This document shows positions 45,858 through 55,629 of a stretch of 64,000 bases of DNA, one piece after another (position 1 is the first letter of the stretch; every line of letters starts with the position of its first letter). The DNA is from Nitrospira sp. Lineage in GTDB: Bacteria > Nitrospirota > Nitrospiria > Nitrospirales > Nitrospiraceae. The notes below the pieces were generated by a model. It was not told the DNA's origin and did not search any database. It worked only from the letters and a program-made list of their open reading frames with translations. The translations under genes and the position numbers were made by a program. The stretch lies in the NCBI GenBank assembly GCA_031315995.1, contig JALDRG010000012.1, positions 1 through 64,000 of the forward strand. The letters are read 5' to 3'.

Positions 45858-46901
45858 CTATCCGGAATATGAAGACCCGTGTTTGAGGCGGCACGCGCCT
45901 TGTGCATAGTGGGTCGCCATCTGTTCCACATCAAATGATAACCCCTCCAGAGACGCCCGGCGTGGAAAGGCATACTCCTCTTCGAGCCACCGTGTTCGCA
46001 TGTCGTGAAGTCGGCCTGACTCGTCCAATTTCAAGAGGAGGTCGTTCAGCAGCCACCGCAGGTGATAACTCTCTTCGGCCACCACGACCGCATAATCCGC
46101 TTTGGTCAGAAACAAGGGAACCCCGTTGTCGCGGGTCAACGGAGACCAGTCTTTGCGGACCCGTTTGACCATGTACTCCAACACCGGTTGCGCGCCGAGA
46201 ATGACGTCGATACGCGGCTCCGCGTGGGAGTCGGCATATTCAAACGCGGCCGGAAGCGAATCGCAGAGGATCAGCGGATTGGCGCTTAGATTCGCCTCGG
46301 CATAGTAATACGCGCTGGTTTCATCCTGCACCGCGATCGTCAATCCGTCCAACGCATGGCTGGTCGCCGCAAGACGGTCGCGAGCGGGATGAAGGGCTTG
46401 CTCTCTCACATTCGCCCGCACCCGATCCAACACCATCGAACTGGTCGTAATCCCGCTGATTCCTCCACCGTAAAAATAGGGCAGGGAATAGGCCACACCG
46501 GCCCGGGCCGGCGCAGGCGTGCTGGTCGCCACAGCTGACACGAACCAATCGAGATGCCCTTCATTCAACAGCCGGAAGAGATCCCTGAACCGCACCAGAT
46601 GTAAGACCGGAGTCACCGGGCGACCGCACCGTTTGGACAATTCGTCGGTCATCGCCCGCACGAGCTCGACGTCGAGCCCCGTGACACGGGCGCCCTCGTC
46701 GGTCCAAATCGCGGGGAATACGAACGGACGAAAGGGCTCCATCGTCAGACCGACTTGTACCCGCTCACGGTCGCAGATGATATCCACCGTACTGCCGGTT
46801 ACCGGCCAAACATGCTCGACCGCATCGATGAGCAGCCCGCAACCGGAAGACAGCAAGCAGAGAAGCGCCATCCATCCCAAGCGGACCCGTGACAACTGCA
46901 T
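45858..46901 (-). CDS. Solute-binding lipoprotein (family 3 / MltF-like)
   Basis: 347 residues from ATG 46901, which overlaps the previous stop as TAATG. The lipobox LLSSGC gives a lipidated N-terminus. The body is a type-II periplasmic binding fold (VQVGLTMEPFRPFVF, VTGLDVELVRAMTDEL, LNEGHLDWFVSAVATS, GLTIAVQDETSAYYYAEANL). No permease or ATPase genes are near, so it is more likely a sensor or scavenging receptor than a transporter part. Cys27, in the lipobox, is the conserved one. Confidence 0.78.
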   Translation of the reverse strand: MQLSRVRLGWMALLCLLSSGCGLLIDAVEHVWPVTGSTVDIICDRERVQVGLTMEPFRPFVFPAIWTDEGARVTGLDVELVRAMTDELSKRCGRPVTPVLHLVRFRDLFRLLNEGHLDWFVSAVATSTPAPARAGVAYSLPYFYGGGISGITTSSMVLDRVRANVREQALHPARDRLAATSHALDGLTIAVQDETSAYYYAEANLSANPLILCDSLPAAFEYADSHAEPRIDVILGAQPVLEYMVKRVRKDWSPLTRDNGVPLFLTKADYAVVVAEESYHLRWLLNDLLLKLDESGRLHDMRTRWLEEEYAFPRRASLEGLSFDVEQMATHYAQGACRLKHGSSYSG

Positions 46902-47530
46902 TAAAATCGCACGCCCGTGAGGAATACCCATTGTTGCGCCTGTCCCGCATCACCGCGAAAATCCACACCGTACTGCGTATACTGCACACTGACATCGACC
47001 GACAGACTGCGCGCGACAGGAAACCGCACGCCGACCTGCCCTCCGATCAAATGGCCCGGCAACCGATGCCCAGGACCGGGCATCACCCCGCCCGCGAGGA
47101 GACCGACGTAAGGCACCGCCCGGTCTTCCAAGGGACCGAACAACAGGTGCCTGATGATTCGGTTCAACGGCTTATGTTTTGGAAAATCCAGAATGTCGAT
47201 GAAATTGTTCCAGCGGGGATTGAGAAAGACCGAATGTTGGTCGGTCCTGAACTCCTGTGTATGGATGCTGAAATATTGGTAGATGGTGCGCACCTCCACA
47301 TTACCGTATCGCACCGCCGTGATTCCTAGTTGGACGCCGATCTCCCGATCGTCGGGAGCGAAAGTTTGCTGTCGCAACATGACATCGACATTAAATGGCC
47401 GGATGGGGAAGTCAAATACCGACTCTTGAGCACGCGCCAATGCCGCGGGGAAGAATAACAGTCCTCCCGCTATGACCAGGGTGGAGAGTAGGCCTCTCCA
47501 TCGATGCCCCATGACGACACAAGTCTGCAT
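46901..47530 (-). CDS. Putative outer-membrane beta-barrel protein
   Basis: 209 residues with a signal peptide ending near ALARAQES. The mature sequence alternates short amphipathic strands (FNVDVMLRQQTFAPDDREIGVQL, VEVRTIYQYFSIHTQ, SLSVDVSVQYTQYGVDF) and ends with FLTGVRF, an aromatic C-terminal residue typical of outer-membrane proteins. The start could be ATG 47530 or 47512. It is translationally coupled to the solute-binding lipoprotein gene. Confidence 0.7.
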   Translation of the reverse strand: MQTCVVMGHRWRGLLSTLVIAGGLLFFPAALARAQESVFDFPIRPFNVDVMLRQQTFAPDDREIGVQLGITAVRYGNVEVRTIYQYFSIHTQEFRTDQHSVFLNPRWNNFIDILDFPKHKPLNRIIRHLLFGPLEDRAVPYVGLLAGGVMPGPGHRLPGHLIGGQVGVRFPVARSLSVDVSVQYTQYGVDFRGDAGQAQQWVFLTGVRF

Positions 47531-47588
47531 GCCAGAGCTTCAGTGAGCGCGGCCAAGTCTGTCCGAAAGGTCGGAAAGTCGCAAGCGC

Positions 47589-47936
47589 TTAATGATGTGA
47601 GGGAGCGGGGCTTGCAGAGATACAGGACTTCATAATGTCGACCTGACAACGCGCGCCGGGCTCGATCCCACGCGCCGCGGCTTCAAGGAGGACTTCCGAC
47701 GTCGCCAGACCGTGCACCACGTCGACCAGCGCATGGTCAGGCACGCTCCCTAGGTCGACCTGCTTGACGCCGGAGATCCGGGCCAAGGCCGCGCCGATGG
47801 ACCGGTATTGAGAGAAACAGTCTGGTCCTGACAAGGAAAGCGCCACGCGCTCCTGTGAGGTTTCGGCAGCGACTGGGCTCAACAGTCCTCCGAGGATCAG
47901 GGGGATGCACCACAGACTCATCACTGGATATTGCAT
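47589..47936 (-). CDS. Exported HMA-like protein with a degenerate metal motif
   Basis: 115 residues from ATG 47936; an ATG at 47975 would add 13. After a signal peptide (cleavage near AAETS) comes a ferredoxin-like HMA pattern: RVALSLSGPDCFSQYRSIGAALARISGVKQVDLG. The usual CxxC is reduced to one Cys (CFSQ), so heavy-metal transfer is uncertain. Two further cysteines follow. It lies between nirK and the outer-membrane protein gene. Confidence 0.65.
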   Translation of the reverse strand: MQYPVMSLWCIPLILGGLLSPVAAETSQERVALSLSGPDCFSQYRSIGAALARISGVKQVDLGSVPDHALVDVVHGLATSEVLLEAAARGIEPGARCQVDIMKSCISASPAPSHH

Positions 47937-47996
47937 AGGTGTCTCCCAATAGCCACAAACCTGGCGCAAATTCATGTCTCACAATCACACATCCCT

Positions 47997-48028
47997 GAGC
48001 CCAGTCGGCCCTGTGGCCGACTGGGCTC
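47997..48028 (-). terminator. Perfect hairpin at the 3' end of nirK
   Basis: GAGCCCAGTCGGCC, four-base loop CTGT, then its exact complement: a 14-base-pair stem without mismatches. It begins 24 bases after the nirK stop. There is no T-run on either side, so it may end transcription inefficiently or protect the 3' end of the nirK message. Confidence 0.6.
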
Positions 48029-48051
48029 GCTCAATGAGTAGACGACCTGCA

Positions 48052-49023
48052 TTACTTAGCGGGCAACTCCCAGGGCACCATCGGCATCAAGGGCGCCGGT
48101 TTCGCGTCCGGTCCTGCCAACAGCACCGCGATCGCTCCTCGCAATGCGCCCGTCAGAGAATGGGTGACAATCGGATAGGCGCCGGCAGATTCCACGACCA
48201 CGTCGAACGTGGCCGCGCTGCCCGGTCCAACCACGTAGGTCTGGACGCCCTTCAAATTATTGGCGGGATTTCCGCTCTCGTAGACGTTGTCCCAGATCTC
48301 ACCGATCGGATGGAAGGAAGAAAACTCGTTCGGTCCTGCATTGACGAAATAAATACGGACACGTTCGCCGGGCTTGGCATCAAGCTTCCCGCCGCCCGTC
48401 ACGAACGGGTGGTATTTAAAGATCCCGCCATTGAACATCATGCCGTCGAACTTGCGATCGAACATGGCCTGCACGTCGTTTGGGTTCTTGAAGTATTCGG
48501 ACTGCACCAGCACATATTCACGATCCGCCTTCGGCCAGACCTTGGCATCCTTCGGATCCACGATGATCGCTCCGAACATGCCGCGCGCGATGTGTTGGAT
48601 CATCGGCGGCGCCCCGCAATGATAGAAAAACACGCCGGGCTTCTTCGCCGTGAAGGTAAAGCTGATCGATTCACCGGCGTTGACGGCGCGATAGTTCTTC
48701 AAAAAATCGATTTCCGCCGCGTGGAAATCCATCGCATGCGGGTTCTTATTCGTGGCAGGATTCGTCAACGTAAAATTGACGGTATCACCTTCCGTCACCC
48801 GCACCACCGGACCCGGGAACTGCCCGTTGAACGTCCAGGCGGCATACTTTTCACCGCCGCCGTCGATGACGATGTCCGTCTCTACGGCGGTCATCTGAAC
48901 ATCGTGGGTCTTGGCCTGGACGGACAGGGCCATACTCGCCACCATCCCCAGCGTCAATCCCAGCAGCGACGCGGCCTTGCACCGGCCCCGCCCGTGATTC
49001 TTGCTCCGTGCCTGCTCTTGCAT
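48052..49023 (-). CDS. nirK: Copper-containing nitrite reductase NirK
   Basis: 323 residues with a signal peptide (~1-37). Two cupredoxin domains. The type-1 copper ligands are His96, Cys136, His144, Met149; the type-2 copper ligands are His101, His135, His288; the catalytic Asp99 and the second-domain active-site His238 are present. It reduces nitrite to nitric oxide in the periplasm. Conserved segments include NPHAMDFHAA and HCGAPPMIQHIARGMFGAI. The promoter region carries a palindromic Crp/Fnr-type operator. The gene lies directly downstream of a Crp/Fnr gene on the same strand. Confidence 0.94.
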   Translation of the reverse strand: MQEQARSKNHGRGRCKAASLLGLTLGMVASMALSVQAKTHDVQMTAVETDIVIDGGGEKYAAWTFNGQFPGPVVRVTEGDTVNFTLTNPATNKNPHAMDFHAAEIDFLKNYRAVNAGESISFTFTAKKPGVFFYHCGAPPMIQHIARGMFGAIIVDPKDAKVWPKADREYVLVQSEYFKNPNDVQAMFDRKFDGMMFNGGIFKYHPFVTGGGKLDAKPGERVRIYFVNAGPNEFSSFHPIGEIWDNVYESGNPANNLKGVQTYVVGPGSAATFDVVVESAGAYPIVTHSLTGALRGAIAVLLAGPDAKPAPLMPMVPWELPAK

Positions 49024-49119
49024 TCCTGCCTCCTATGATTCGAGTGATTCACCTAGCGTCTGGAAGCTCAACCGCTTCCAGATCAGCATTCCAGCGTGGG
49101 AAGCTGCGCGTCTGTCTGC

Positions 49120-49125
49120 ACCATA
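49120..49125 (-). promoter_or_regulatory. Putative -10 element of the nirK promoter
   Basis: TATGGT on the minus strand (four of six to consensus). A start at the A of 49113 would be seven bases downstream and puts the palindrome centre at -41.5. No good -35 hexamer is seen, as expected for an activator-dependent promoter. Confidence 0.5.
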
Positions 49126-49147
49126 CGCATGCCACTGGCAATAAAAC

Positions 49148-49161
49148 ATGACAATTGTCAT
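49148..49161. promoter_or_regulatory. Crp/Fnr-type operator upstream of nirK
   Basis: ATGACAATTGTCAT is a perfect 14-base palindrome: half-sites (A)TGAC separated by four bases, as in FNR and DNR/NNR boxes (TTGAT-N4-ATCAA and relatives). It lies in the gap between the regulator stop and the nirK start, 131 bases from the nirK start codon. Confidence 0.75.
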
Positions 49162-49195
49162 ATTTTGAGAGATACTGCCCTTGTCGTGAAAAAAA

Positions 49196-49951
49196 TTACG
49201 TGGATGCTAGGAGTCTGAGCTTGGGGAGATCGCGAATGACGAGACGAGCGGCGGTTCCGGACACCAGACGAGCTTTTTTGAACCGCGCCATGATCCGGAT
49301 GGCGGTTTCGGTGGTCACCCCCACCATATTCGCCATATCTTGCCGCGTGAGACGAACGGAGACCCGAATTCCGTTCGGCTCCGGAACACCGCTTCGTTCG
49401 GCCAGGCTGATCAGGAGAGACGCCAATCGCTGATCAGCTCGATCCAACGCAAGGACTTTGGCCTTTTCCTGCGCTTCATTCAGACGGGTACCTAGGTACC
49501 GGATTACTTCCATTGCGGCATCCGGATTCGCGCGCAACATCTTGAAGTAGGCGTCTTTTTTCATGCGCAACACGCTGACATCGCCCATCGGCTGGGCTGT
49601 GCCGGGATGGGACGCGCCGTCGAAGGCCGAGGCGTCGCAACAAAACAGGTCGCCCGGCATGAGCACTTTCAGCGTGCACTCCTTCCCGTCGAGGGAAGAT
49701 TTCACACACTTGACCGACCCTTCCTTGACGATATGGAAGTATTCGGTGGGATCGCCCTCGCGAAAAATATACTGACCCTTGCCATAGCGGGTTTCCGTCA
49801 TCTCGCCCAGGACCTTCTGGCGATCCTGGGCGCTGAGAATCTGGAGGAGGGGAATCTGATTCAACCCAGCAGGAACGTCAGAACTGGATTGTTCAGCGGA
49901 GGGTGGATGAGGCGATTTCTTTGGCCGCTTCGACAATCGAGCGTACTCCAA
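49196..49951 (-). CDS. Crp/Fnr-family transcriptional regulator
   Basis: 251 residues. A cyclic-nucleotide-binding-like sensor domain (~35-145: GQYIFREGDPTEYFHIVKEGSVK) is followed by a long helix and a winged helix (VRLTRQDMANMVGVTTETAIRIMARFKKARLV). The N-terminus lacks the cysteines of FNR, so oxygen sensing by [4Fe-4S] is not expected; a CC pair at 104-105 is notable. The recognition helix keeps Glu215 and Arg219 but has Ile218 where FNR has Ser. The start is a TTG at 49951 overlapping the transketolase end by 59 bases. A later start is possible. Confidence 0.85.
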   Translation of the reverse strand: MEYARLSKRPKKSPHPPSAEQSSSDVPAGLNQIPLLQILSAQDRQKVLGEMTETRYGKGQYIFREGDPTEYFHIVKEGSVKCVKSSLDGKECTLKVLMPGDLFCCDASAFDGASHPGTAQPMGDVSVLRMKKDAYFKMLRANPDAAMEVIRYLGTRLNEAQEKAKVLALDRADQRLASLLISLAERSGVPEPNGIRVSVRLTRQDMANMVGVTTETAIRIMARFKKARLVSGTAARLVIRDLPKLRLLAST

Positions 49952-51779
49952 TTCCGAAATGATCGACCAGCTCGTCCGGCTTCCCGCTGCGCGGAATTTC
50001 CCGAACAGCCAATTTACGAACGCGCACGCCTTCCGTGGCCAGCGCGCTCAGCACGGCATCGCCGATGCCACCATGCGCGTAATGATCCTCGACGGTCAGG
50101 AATCGCCCGCCGGTCGCCTTCGCGCATTCCAGCAAAGTCGCCCGATCCACCGGCACGATGCTGTACAGATCCACCACACGCGTCGTGATACCGACGTCCT
50201 TGAGCTGGTCATGTGCCTTCAAGGCCTCGAATAGGGTCACGCCCGCCGCCACAATCGTCAGTTGATCAGCGGCGCTCTGTCGAACCACCTTGGACCCGCC
50301 GATCCGGAACGTCTCATCCGCGCCATAAATCACCGGCGTCTTGGGGCGACCGGCCCGGAGATACACCATACCCTTGTGGGCGGCAGCCACTTCAACCAGT
50401 TTGTACATCGAGAGGGCATCGGACGGGTATAAAACCGTCACGCCGGGCTGCGTCGACATCATGGCCAAGTCTTCGAGCCCCATCTGCGACGGACCGTCTT
50501 CACCGATGCTGACGCCGACGTGGGTCCCAACCAATTTGATATTCGACTGGCTGATGGCAGCCATACGAATGAAATCGTAGGCCCGCGTGAAAAACGCGGC
50601 AAATGTCGCCACAAAGGGAATTTTTCCGCAGGCGGCGATGCCGGCGGCAGCACCGAGCATATTCTGCTCCGCGATGAAGTTCTCAAGAAATCTGTCGGGG
50701 AACCGTTTGCCGAACTTGTCGCTATACGTCGAGTTCTTCACATCCGCATCAAGGGCGACCACCTGCGAGTTCGCCTCGCCGAGCGCCAGGAGCGCGGCTC
50801 CGAACGCTTCTCGCGCCGCCGCGGAGTCACCGACTTTGTATGGCGGTGGTGCCATCGCACCTATGGTGGGAGTCGAGGCCTTGACCGTCGTCGGTCGCTG
50901 AATCTGCAGCTGAACTGAGCCGGGCTTGAGTTGCCGCGTGAGTTCATCCAAGGCTTTCTGCGTCTCTTCGCCCTTCTTCAACGGCTTTCCATGCCAATCC
51001 GGAAGGTCCTCAATAAATGAGATGCCGTGTCCCTTAAAGGTCTTCGCCAACAGCACCGTTGGTCGGCCCTTGGTTCGACCAGCCTCGGCGAACGCCGCCA
51101 CCAAGGCGCCGACATCATGACCATCCACCACGATGGCATGCCAGCCGAATCCGGCCCATCGGGCGCGGTACCCTTCCATATCATGTTGCAGCATCGTCGG
51201 ATCGCTTTGTCCCAACCGGTTCACATCCACGATCGCGCACAGGTTGTCCAATGCGGCATGCTGCGCGACTTCAGCTGCTTCCCAGACAGACCCTTCGACG
51301 GATTCGCCGTCGCCCATCAACACATAGGTGCGGTAGTCGGTCTTCTCAATCGATTTCGCATTGAAGGCGAGACCCACTCCGGCCGGTAACCCTTGCCCCA
51401 ACGAACCAGTGGCCATATCGACAAAGGACAGACGAGGGGTCGGATGGCCTTCAAGGTCTGACCCCAAGGTACGCAATTTGAGCAGCTCCGAAGTGGGAAA
51501 TAACCCTGCTTCCGCCCAGGCCGCATAGAGCAGGGGCGCCGCATGGCCTTTCGAGAGGACAAATCGATCGCTATTGGGCAATTTCGGATTCTTCGGATCG
51601 TACCGCATCACCGAAAAAAACAACACGGCGACGATGTCCGCGGCTGAACAACAGCTGGAGGGATGCCCGCTCCCGGCTTCAGTCGTCGCCTTCACACTGT
51701 TTATGCGAAGGTGCGTGGCCTTATTGGCCAAAGCGGTGAGAAGCTCAGGCGTGGCGGCGGAGGCAGAAGAGGAAGTCAT
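49893..51779 (-). CDS. tkt: Transketolase
   Basis: 628 residues with both halves in one chain. The thiamine diphosphate motif GDGESVEGSVWEAAEVAQ and the pyrimidine-domain segments ENFIAEQNMLGAAAGIAACG and HVGVSIGEDGPSQMGLEDLAMM are intact. Slightly shorter than the 660-residue proteobacterial form. It moves two-carbon units between sugar phosphates in the pentose phosphate pathway. It is the first gene of the minus-strand run containing the regulator. Divergent from pyrR. Confidence 0.93.
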   Translation of the reverse strand: MTSSSASAATPELLTALANKATHLRINSVKATTEAGSGHPSSCCSAADIVAVLFFSVMRYDPKNPKLPNSDRFVLSKGHAAPLLYAAWAEAGLFPTSELLKLRTLGSDLEGHPTPRLSFVDMATGSLGQGLPAGVGLAFNAKSIEKTDYRTYVLMGDGESVEGSVWEAAEVAQHAALDNLCAIVDVNRLGQSDPTMLQHDMEGYRARWAGFGWHAIVVDGHDVGALVAAFAEAGRTKGRPTVLLAKTFKGHGISFIEDLPDWHGKPLKKGEETQKALDELTRQLKPGSVQLQIQRPTTVKASTPTIGAMAPPPYKVGDSAAAREAFGAALLALGEANSQVVALDADVKNSTYSDKFGKRFPDRFLENFIAEQNMLGAAAGIAACGKIPFVATFAAFFTRAYDFIRMAAISQSNIKLVGTHVGVSIGEDGPSQMGLEDLAMMSTQPGVTVLYPSDALSMYKLVEVAAAHKGMVYLRAGRPKTPVIYGADETFRIGGSKVVRQSAADQLTIVAAGVTLFEALKAHDQLKDVGITTRVVDLYSIVPVDRATLLECAKATGGRFLTVEDHYAHGGIGDAVLSALATEGVRVRKLAVREIPRSGKPDELVDHFGIGVRSIVEAAKEIASSTLR

Positions 51780-51931
51780 GCGCGATCCTTTCAGGATGGG
51801 AGCTGATAATTTCCGGATGACCGAACGACAATAGAGACAGAACGGCTCTCAGTGGCACGAAGCTAACAAAAGGCATGCAGGGAGTCAATGAAGGCTTCTG
51901 TTGATGAACCGTCTGCGCAGGCACAGGATTC

Positions 51932-51960
51932 TTGACACGGTAGAGGCAACTCGTTAAGAT
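51932..51960 (+). promoter_or_regulatory. Promoter of the pyrimidine operon
   Basis: Consensus TTGACA (51932-51937), 17-base spacer, TAAGAT (51955-51960). A start near 51967 gives a leader of about 112 bases containing the attenuator before pyrR. Confidence 0.7.
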
Positions 51961-51976
51961 CGGCTCGCCTTTAATG

Positions 51977-52663
<687 letters not shown>

Positions 52664-52677
52664 CCGGAGACCATCTC

Positions 52678-53598
52678 GTGGGGCTCAAACGGAAAGATCT
52701 GCTCAGCTTGGCCAACCTGTCGGCAGACGACATCGCGTTGATCCTGGAGACAGCGGACTCCTTCAAAGAAGTCTCCGGCCGGGAGATCAAGAAGGTGCCG
52801 GCCTTACGGGGCAAGACGGTCGTCAACCTCTTCTTCGAGCCGAGCACAAGAACCAGAACGTCCTTTGAGCTGGCCGCGAAACGACTCAGCGCCGACGTCA
52901 TTAATTTTTCGCCTTCTTCCAGCAGCGTCGTGAAGGGGGAGACGCTCCTGGATACGGCGCGCAATATCGAGGCCATGCAAGCGGATATCATCGTGCTGCG
53001 GCACTCCTCGGCAGGCGCGGCGGAAACCCTGGCGCGAGGCGTCAAGTCCTCGGTCATCAATGCCGGAGACGGGTGGCATGAACATCCAACGCAAGCCCTG
53101 CTCGACCTGTATACGATCCGCAGCCGACAAATGGGATTCGCCGGACTCCGAGTGGCCATCGTCGGCGACGTGGCTCACAGCCGCGTCGCCCGCTCAAACA
53201 TTTTTGCGCTGACGAAACTTGGCGCGGAAGTGCGGGTCGTCGGGCCTCCCACCATGATTCCCTTGCACATCAGCCAGCTCGGGGTACGGGTCTATCACAA
53301 CCTCGATGAGGCCCTTCGAGGCGTCCATGTGATCATGATGTTGCGGCTCCAGCTGGAGCGGCAAGGTCGTGCATTATTCCCGACGATCCGTGAATATGCG
53401 CGACACTATGGATTGACGAGCGAGCGCGTGCGGCTGGCCGAGCCCGGCGCCATCGTCATGCATCCGGGCCCTATCAATCGAGGTGTGGAGATCGCACCGG
53501 ACGTGGCGGACAGTCTCTCCTCCGTCATCCTCGATCAAGTGGCGAACGGCGTGGCCGTGCGCATGGGAATTCTGTATCTCATGTCCGGAGCAGGATGA
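52678..53598 (+). CDS. pyrB: Aspartate carbamoyltransferase catalytic chain
   Basis: 306 residues from GTG 52678, 14 bases after pyrR. The carbamoyl phosphate motif [19 protein letters not shown], the segment [17 protein letters not shown], and [13 protein letters not shown] are intact. It forms carbamoyl aspartate from aspartate and carbamoyl phosphate. There is no pyrI regulatory chain nearby, and the chain length fits the class that pairs with an active or inactive PyrC. Confidence 0.96.
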   Translation: MGLKRKDLLSLANLSADDIALILETADSFKEVSGREIKKVPALRGKTVVNLFFEPSTRTRTSFELAAKRLSADVINFSPSSSSVVKGETLLDTARNIEAMQADIIVLRHSSAGAAETLARGVKSSVINAGDGWHEHPTQALLDLYTIRSRQMGFAGLRVAIVGDVAHSRVARSNIFALTKLGAEVRVVGPPTMIPLHISQLGVRVYHNLDEALRGVHVIMMLRLQLERQGRALFPTIREYARHYGLTSERVRLAEPGAIVMHPGPINRGVEIAPDVADSLSSVILDQVANGVAVRMGILYLMSGAG

Positions 53599-53654
53599 GA
53601 CAGGACGGTGCGTCAGCCGTTGTACTTTTACCTTTTGCGACGTGTGAGTGAACG

Positions 53655-54938
53655 ATGTCTTTATTGATTCAAGGCGGGCATGTCATCGATCCCGGACGCT
53701 TCAACGGCGTCGCGGATGTGTTGATCCAGGACGGAGAGATTGCAGCGATCGGCCAGGGGCTTGCGGCGCCCGCCGGTGCGACGGTCATTCAAGCCGCCGG
53801 CCGACTGGTCCTGCCCGGCTTTGTCGATCTCCATGTGCATTTTCGCGAGCCCGGATTCGAGTACAAAGAAACCATTCAGTCGGGAACGGCGGCGGCCGTC
53901 GCGGGAGGCTATACCACGGTCTGCGCGATGCCCAACACCAATCCCGTAAACGACAATCAGGCCATCACCGAATTCATGCTCGATCGCGCAAAGGCCGCCG
54001 GCAACGCCCATCTGTACCCGATCGGCGCGATCACCAAGAAATCCGAAGGTAAGGAACTGGCGGAGATCGGCGATCTGCGCCGCGCCGGTTGCGTCGCAAT
54101 TTCCGACGACGGAAAGCCGGTGATGAATAGTCTCGTCATGCGCCGCGCCATGGAATATGCCCGCGCCTTCGATGTCCCGGTCGTCGACCACTGTGAAGAT
54201 CTCCACCTCTCCGAAGGCGGATGCATGAATGAAGGATTGGTCTCGACCGAGCTGGGTCTGCCGGGCATTCCTTCGGCCGCGGAAGATGTCATGGTGGCCC
54301 GCAATGTTTCGCTGGCCGAACTCACAGGAGCCCGGCTCCATCTGGCCCATATCAGCACCGCCGGCTCAGTGCGTATGGTGCGGGAAGCCAAGGCGCGCGG
54401 ACTCAAGGTTACGGCTGAAGCCTGTCCGCACCATTTCACGCTCACGGAAGAACTGGCGCGCGGGTACAACACCCATGCGAAAATGAATCCTCCGCTGAGA
54501 ACTGAACAGGACGTCCAGGCCATCAAGGAGGGACTTCGTGACGGAACCATCGACGTGATTGCGACCGACCATGCTCCGCATGCGTCGCAAGAAAAACAAC
54601 AAGAGTTCACCGAGGCCCCGTTCGGTATCGTCGGCCTGGAGACGGCTCTTTCGCTGACGTTGACTCTGGTCGAGGAAGGCGTGCTCACCCTGGAGTCAGC
54701 GGTGGACAAACTCTCGACCGCGCCGGCCAAGGCCTTCAGTCTCAACGCCGGGACCCTGGCGGTCGGCGCGCCGGCCGACGTGGCCATCGTCGATCCAGAC
54801 AGACAGTGGGAAGTCGATCCCGCGCGATTTCGCTCCAAAAGCCGCAACACCCCATTCGCCGGCTGGAAGGTGAAAGGACGGGTGACGACCACCATCGTCT
54901 CCGGTCGAGTGGTATTCGAGTTGGATCGACCGATCTAG
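53655..54938 (+). CDS. pyrC: Dihydroorotase (class I)
   Basis: 427 residues. The metal motif DLHVHFREPG, the lysine/histidine region of the amidohydrolase barrel (VVDHCEDLHLS, LHLAHISTAGSVRMVREAK, ACPHHFTLTEE) and the catalytic Asp in IATDHAPHASQEKQQE are present, so the enzyme should be active. It closes carbamoyl aspartate to dihydroorotate. It follows pyrB by 56 bases. Confidence 0.96.
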   Translation: MSLLIQGGHVIDPGRFNGVADVLIQDGEIAAIGQGLAAPAGATVIQAAGRLVLPGFVDLHVHFREPGFEYKETIQSGTAAAVAGGYTTVCAMPNTNPVNDNQAITEFMLDRAKAAGNAHLYPIGAITKKSEGKELAEIGDLRRAGCVAISDDGKPVMNSLVMRRAMEYARAFDVPVVDHCEDLHLSEGGCMNEGLVSTELGLPGIPSAAEDVMVARNVSLAELTGARLHLAHISTAGSVRMVREAKARGLKVTAEACPHHFTLTEELARGYNTHAKMNPPLRTEQDVQAIKEGLRDGTIDVIATDHAPHASQEKQQEFTEAPFGIVGLETALSLTLTLVEEGVLTLESAVDKLSTAPAKAFSLNAGTLAVGAPADVAIVDPDRQWEVDPARFRSKSRNTPFAGWKVKGRVTTTIVSGRVVFELDRPI

Positions 54939-55114
54939 CAAGGGCGACTGAACGAGACCGATATGCACGTTGGCACCGACAGACTGTGGGTTCGCAGGAT
55001 GTTCAACAACGCCGTTCGACAAAGCGACGCGTGCTGCTTCCGCGCGTGGACCCCTCGAACGCCGCGGGAACGAAGCAGACGGCCTTGCTCGACATCCGGC
55101 CAGAGGCAACGGTA

Positions 55115-55618
55115 GTGCGCCAAGGATTGATCGCGTGCGTCACCTGTGAACTGCTCGCGCTTGCCGTCTGGATCGGCGGTCTGTTGGTGCTCGTCGCGGC
55201 CGTGATCCCCGCCGTGTTCAATACGTTCGGCGGGCAGGATACCGGCGGATTCTTTTTGACGCGCGCATTCGACGGGTACAATCGTCTGGTACTCGGGTCG
55301 GCGGCGATCTTGACCACGGGTGTCCTCTGGCGGGCTTGGCTGGTCCAGCGAGGCCTGGCGGATGGAGAGATCACACGGACCGAATGGCTGTTGCTCGGGG
55401 GCATGCTCCTCACCGCGGGAGTCATCACGTTTGTCCTGCATCCCCAGGCGGCGGCTCTCCAGGCCCAGGCCTTTGCTTCAAAAGGGGAGGACGCGCGGAA
55501 AGCGGCTTTCGACGCCTTCTTTCAGATGCACAAACCGGTGCGTGCGCTATATATCGTGAACGTCGGACTGGGAATCGCGCTGCTGACCGTACGCGTGCGA
55601 TCATGGGTCCCTCGATAA
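55115..55618 (+). CDS. DUF4149-like four-helix membrane protein in the pyr operon
   Basis: 167 residues from GTG 55115, with GAGG eight bases upstream; earlier in-frame starts run into pyrC and are unlikely. Four membrane helices (~10-35, 55-75, 85-105, 143-162) with the pattern [37 protein letters not shown] and [14 protein letters not shown], similar to DUF4149/TMEM205-like proteins. Function unknown. It lies between pyrC and carA, and the carA ribosome site overlaps its stop. Confidence 0.7.
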   Translation: MRQGLIACVTCELLALAVWIGGLLVLVAAVIPAVFNTFGGQDTGGFFLTRAFDGYNRLVLGSAAILTTGVLWRAWLVQRGLADGEITRTEWLLLGGMLLTAGVITFVLHPQAAALQAQAFASKGEDARKAAFDAFFQMHKPVRALYIVNVGLGIALLTVRVRSWVPR

Positions 55619-55629
55619 GGAGTCATAGA

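Noticed and set aside
47974..49038. 354-codon open frame on the plus strand opposite nirK
   Set aside because: It is the mirror of a high-GC coding region, is rich in Arg/His with no family match, and nirK on the other strand has all copper ligands.
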